Source: Tenacibaculum sp. 190130A14a
GTDB lineage: Bacteria > Bacteroidota > Bacteroidia > Flavobacteriales > Flavobacteriaceae
Assembly (NCBI RefSeq): GCF_964048965.1
Contig: NZ_OZ040189.1
Coordinates: forward strand, 1,612,001 to 1,676,000
DNA: 64,000 bases
Direction of reading: 5' to 3'
A program made the translations under genes and the position numbers. The notes below the pieces were generated by a model. It searched no databases and was not told where the DNA came from. It worked only from the letters and a program-made list of their open reading frames with translations. Positions 62,468 to 64,000 of the stretch are shown piece after piece. The first letter of the stretch is position 1; every line of letters begins with the position of its first letter.

Positions 62468-63963
62468 TGATTATGATACTTATAAAGAGATTAACATTTT
62501 TCGTTCTAATTTTTATAATGATGACTCAATGTAAAAATAATTCAGAATTAAAGCTAGAAGTACTAGAAACATCAGCTAGTGGGAATAAACTAACGCCAAT
62601 ATCTGAATTTTCTATAGAAGGACATTTATCGAAAATAAGTATCAATCCTGAAAAAAAATATCAAACAATTACCGGGTTTGGAGGCTCTTTTACAGAAGCA
62701 TCTGCCTATTTGTTAAACAAACTAAGTAAGAAAAATAGAGATAAAGTATTACAAGCATATTTTGGAAAGGAAGGAGCAAATTATTCCTTAACAAGAACGC
62801 ATATAAGCTCCTGTGATTTTTCATTGAGCAACTATACATATGCTCCAGTAGCTGAAGATATGGAGCTTGAACATTTTAATATAGAAGAGGATAAAGAAGA
62901 TTTGGTACCCATGATAAAAGATGCTATGTCTATTTCTAATGAAGGGTTTAAGATTATAGCATCTCCATGGACCGCTCCACCTTGGATGAAAGATAATAAC
63001 CATTGGGTTGGAGGTAAGCTGTTACCAAAATATAATGATAGCTATGCGCTGTTCTTTTCTAAGTATTTAAAAGCCTATAAAAAAGAAGGAATTGATATAT
63101 GGGGAGTAACAGTTGTCAATGAACCTCATGGAAATGGAAACAATTGGGAGAGTATGCACTTTTCACCGAAAGAGATGACCGATTTTGTACAATATCATTT
63201 AGGCCCAAAACTAGAAAAAGAAGGCTTAGAAAAGGTGAAAATTTTTGGGTATGATCAGAATAGAGATGGTTTAAAGGAATGGGTAGATGAAATGTACAAA
63301 GATGAAAATTCTTCTAAATACTATGCAGGAACTGCAATTCATTGGTATGAGAGTACAGTTGATTATTTTCCAAAGGCATTGCAATATGCACATAAGAAAG
63401 CTCCTAATAAGTATCTAATTCAAACAGAAGCTTGTGTAGATTCAGAAGTTCCTAAATGGAAAGATGATGCTTGGTATTGGAGTAAAGAAGCTACAGATTG
63501 GGGTTGGGATTGGGCACCAGAGCATCAGAAAAGCTGGCATCCTAAGTATGTACCCGTATACCGTTACGCAAGAGATATTATTGGCTGTTTAAATAATTGG
63601 GTAGATGGCTGGGTAGATTGGAATATGGTTTTAAATAAACAAGGAGGCCCTAATTGGTTTAAAAATTGGTGTGTAGCTCCGGTTATAGTAGACGAAGAAG
63701 CAGATGAGGTATACTTAACACCAATTTATTATACACTTGCTCATTTCAGCAAATACATTCGTCCTAAGGCAGTAATCATAGAATCAGAAACAAATGATGC
63801 TCAAGTTATGGTTACCGCAGCACTCAATCCTGATAAGACCATTTCAGTAATATTATTTAATCCTACTCATGAGAAGAAGCAGTTCACAATTGAGTTAAAT
63901 AATAAAACGAAAAACATTTCAATAGGAAAGCAAGCAATACAAACTATCATCATTACTAATTAA
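62467..63963 (+). CDS. GH30 beta-glucosidase/beta-1,6-glucanase lipoprotein
   Basis: A 498-aa lipoprotein (MMTQC, Cys22). GH30 features: YQTITGFGGSFTEASAYLLN, acid/base Glu219 in TVVNEPHG, nucleophile Glu321 in IQTEACVD, and IIASPWTAPPWM. The end forms the beta-sandwich common to GH30. In laminarin loci such enzymes remove beta-1,6-linked glucose branches. The start overlaps the GH17 stop by 1 nt; the Met at residue 3 is an alternative. Confidence 0.92.
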   Translation: MIMILIKRLTFFVLIFIMMTQCKNNSELKLEVLETSASGNKLTPISEFSIEGHLSKISINPEKKYQTITGFGGSFTEASAYLLNKLSKKNRDKVLQAYFGKEGANYSLTRTHISSCDFSLSNYTYAPVAEDMELEHFNIEEDKEDLVPMIKDAMSISNEGFKIIASPWTAPPWMKDNNHWVGGKLLPKYNDSYALFFSKYLKAYKKEGIDIWGVTVVNEPHGNGNNWESMHFSPKEMTDFVQYHLGPKLEKEGLEKVKIFGYDQNRDGLKEWVDEMYKDENSSKYYAGTAIHWYESTVDYFPKALQYAHKKAPNKYLIQTEACVDSEVPKWKDDAWYWSKEATDWGWDWAPEHQKSWHPKYVPVYRYARDIIGCLNNWVDGWVDWNMVLNKQGGPNWFKNWCVAPVIVDEEADEVYLTPIYYTLAHFSKYIRPKAVIIESETNDAQVMVTAALNPDKTISVILFNPTHEKKQFTIELNNKTKNISIGKQAIQTIIITN

Positions 63964-63975
63964 AAGAAACTAACA

Positions 63976-64000
63976 ATGTCACAATCAGTAAAAGTTCCAT
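63976..64000 (+). CDS. Start of the next PUL gene (partial, 8 codons)
   Basis: ATG at 63976-63978, 12 bp after the GH30 stop, opens a frame MSQSVKVP that runs off the right edge. The space and direction fit another gene of the same operon. Too short to identify. Confidence 0.4.

Overview
The window looks like chromosome of a marine member of the Flavobacteriaceae (Bacteroidota), in the Tenacibaculum/Polaribacter range; genus is inference. The signs are low G+C, promoters of the Bacteroidota TAnnTTTG type, a HmuY/TonB heme uptake pair, bacillithiol synthesis (bshC), a sensor-regulator of the Y_Y_Y/LuxR kind in front of a polysaccharide utilisation locus (PUL), and many lipoproteins. I saw no tRNA, rRNA, CRISPR array, insertion sequence or prophage.

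Layout. 1-3.4 kb: heme uptake (DUF6607 protein, TonB receptor, HmuY). 3.4-6.2 kb: uvrA. 6.3-14 kb: an accessory block on the minus strand with an Ntn amide hydrolase, a predicted actinoporin-like pore-forming protein, a bicovalent-FAD oxidase and a histidine kinase/LytTR regulator pair. An 84% identical 79-bp element lies upstream of both the FAD oxidase gene and the pore-former/hydrolase pair; it carries 21-bp-spaced direct repeats and is the likely LytTR operator. 14-33 kb: housekeeping genes (ECF sigma factor with a structured leader and a 47-aa companion, cysteine-free endonuclease III, peroxiredoxin, dihydroorotase-like protein lacking the HxH motif, BatA-like protein, bshC, rlmF, pseudouridine synthase, two tandem acyl-CoA ligases, YchJ-like protein). 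33-35.8 kb: a TetR regulator divergent from an acyl-CoA dehydrogenase, with two identical palindromic operators.

36-47 kb: the most interesting block. A Crp/Fnr regulator sits beside two long divergent operons. The leftward operon encodes cell-envelope proteins: two lipoproteins, a mini cytochrome c lipoprotein, YceI, an OB-fold protein and a DUF5777 barrel. The rightward operon encodes small membrane proteins, an ABC six-TM protein with no ATPase, a membrane fatty acid hydroxylase, a Rieske oxygenase and its ferredoxin reductase. Four TTGAC-N4-GTCAA boxes occur at promoters in this block; three have a -7 element placed for activation. I propose a Crp/Fnr-controlled oxygenase/redox/membrane-remodelling module.

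47-64 kb: a laminarin (beta-1,3/1,6-glucan) PUL. It has a SusR-like regulator, a GH-A enzyme fused to a predicted outer-membrane barrel, two glucan-binding lipoproteins sharing a module, GH16, a GH149/GH161-type beta-1,3-glucan phosphorylase, GH17 and GH30. Surface GH16 and GH17 would cut the main chain, GH30 would remove beta-1,6 branches, and the cytoplasmic phosphorylase would release glucose-1-phosphate. No SusC/SusD pair lies inside the window; the locus continues past its right edge.
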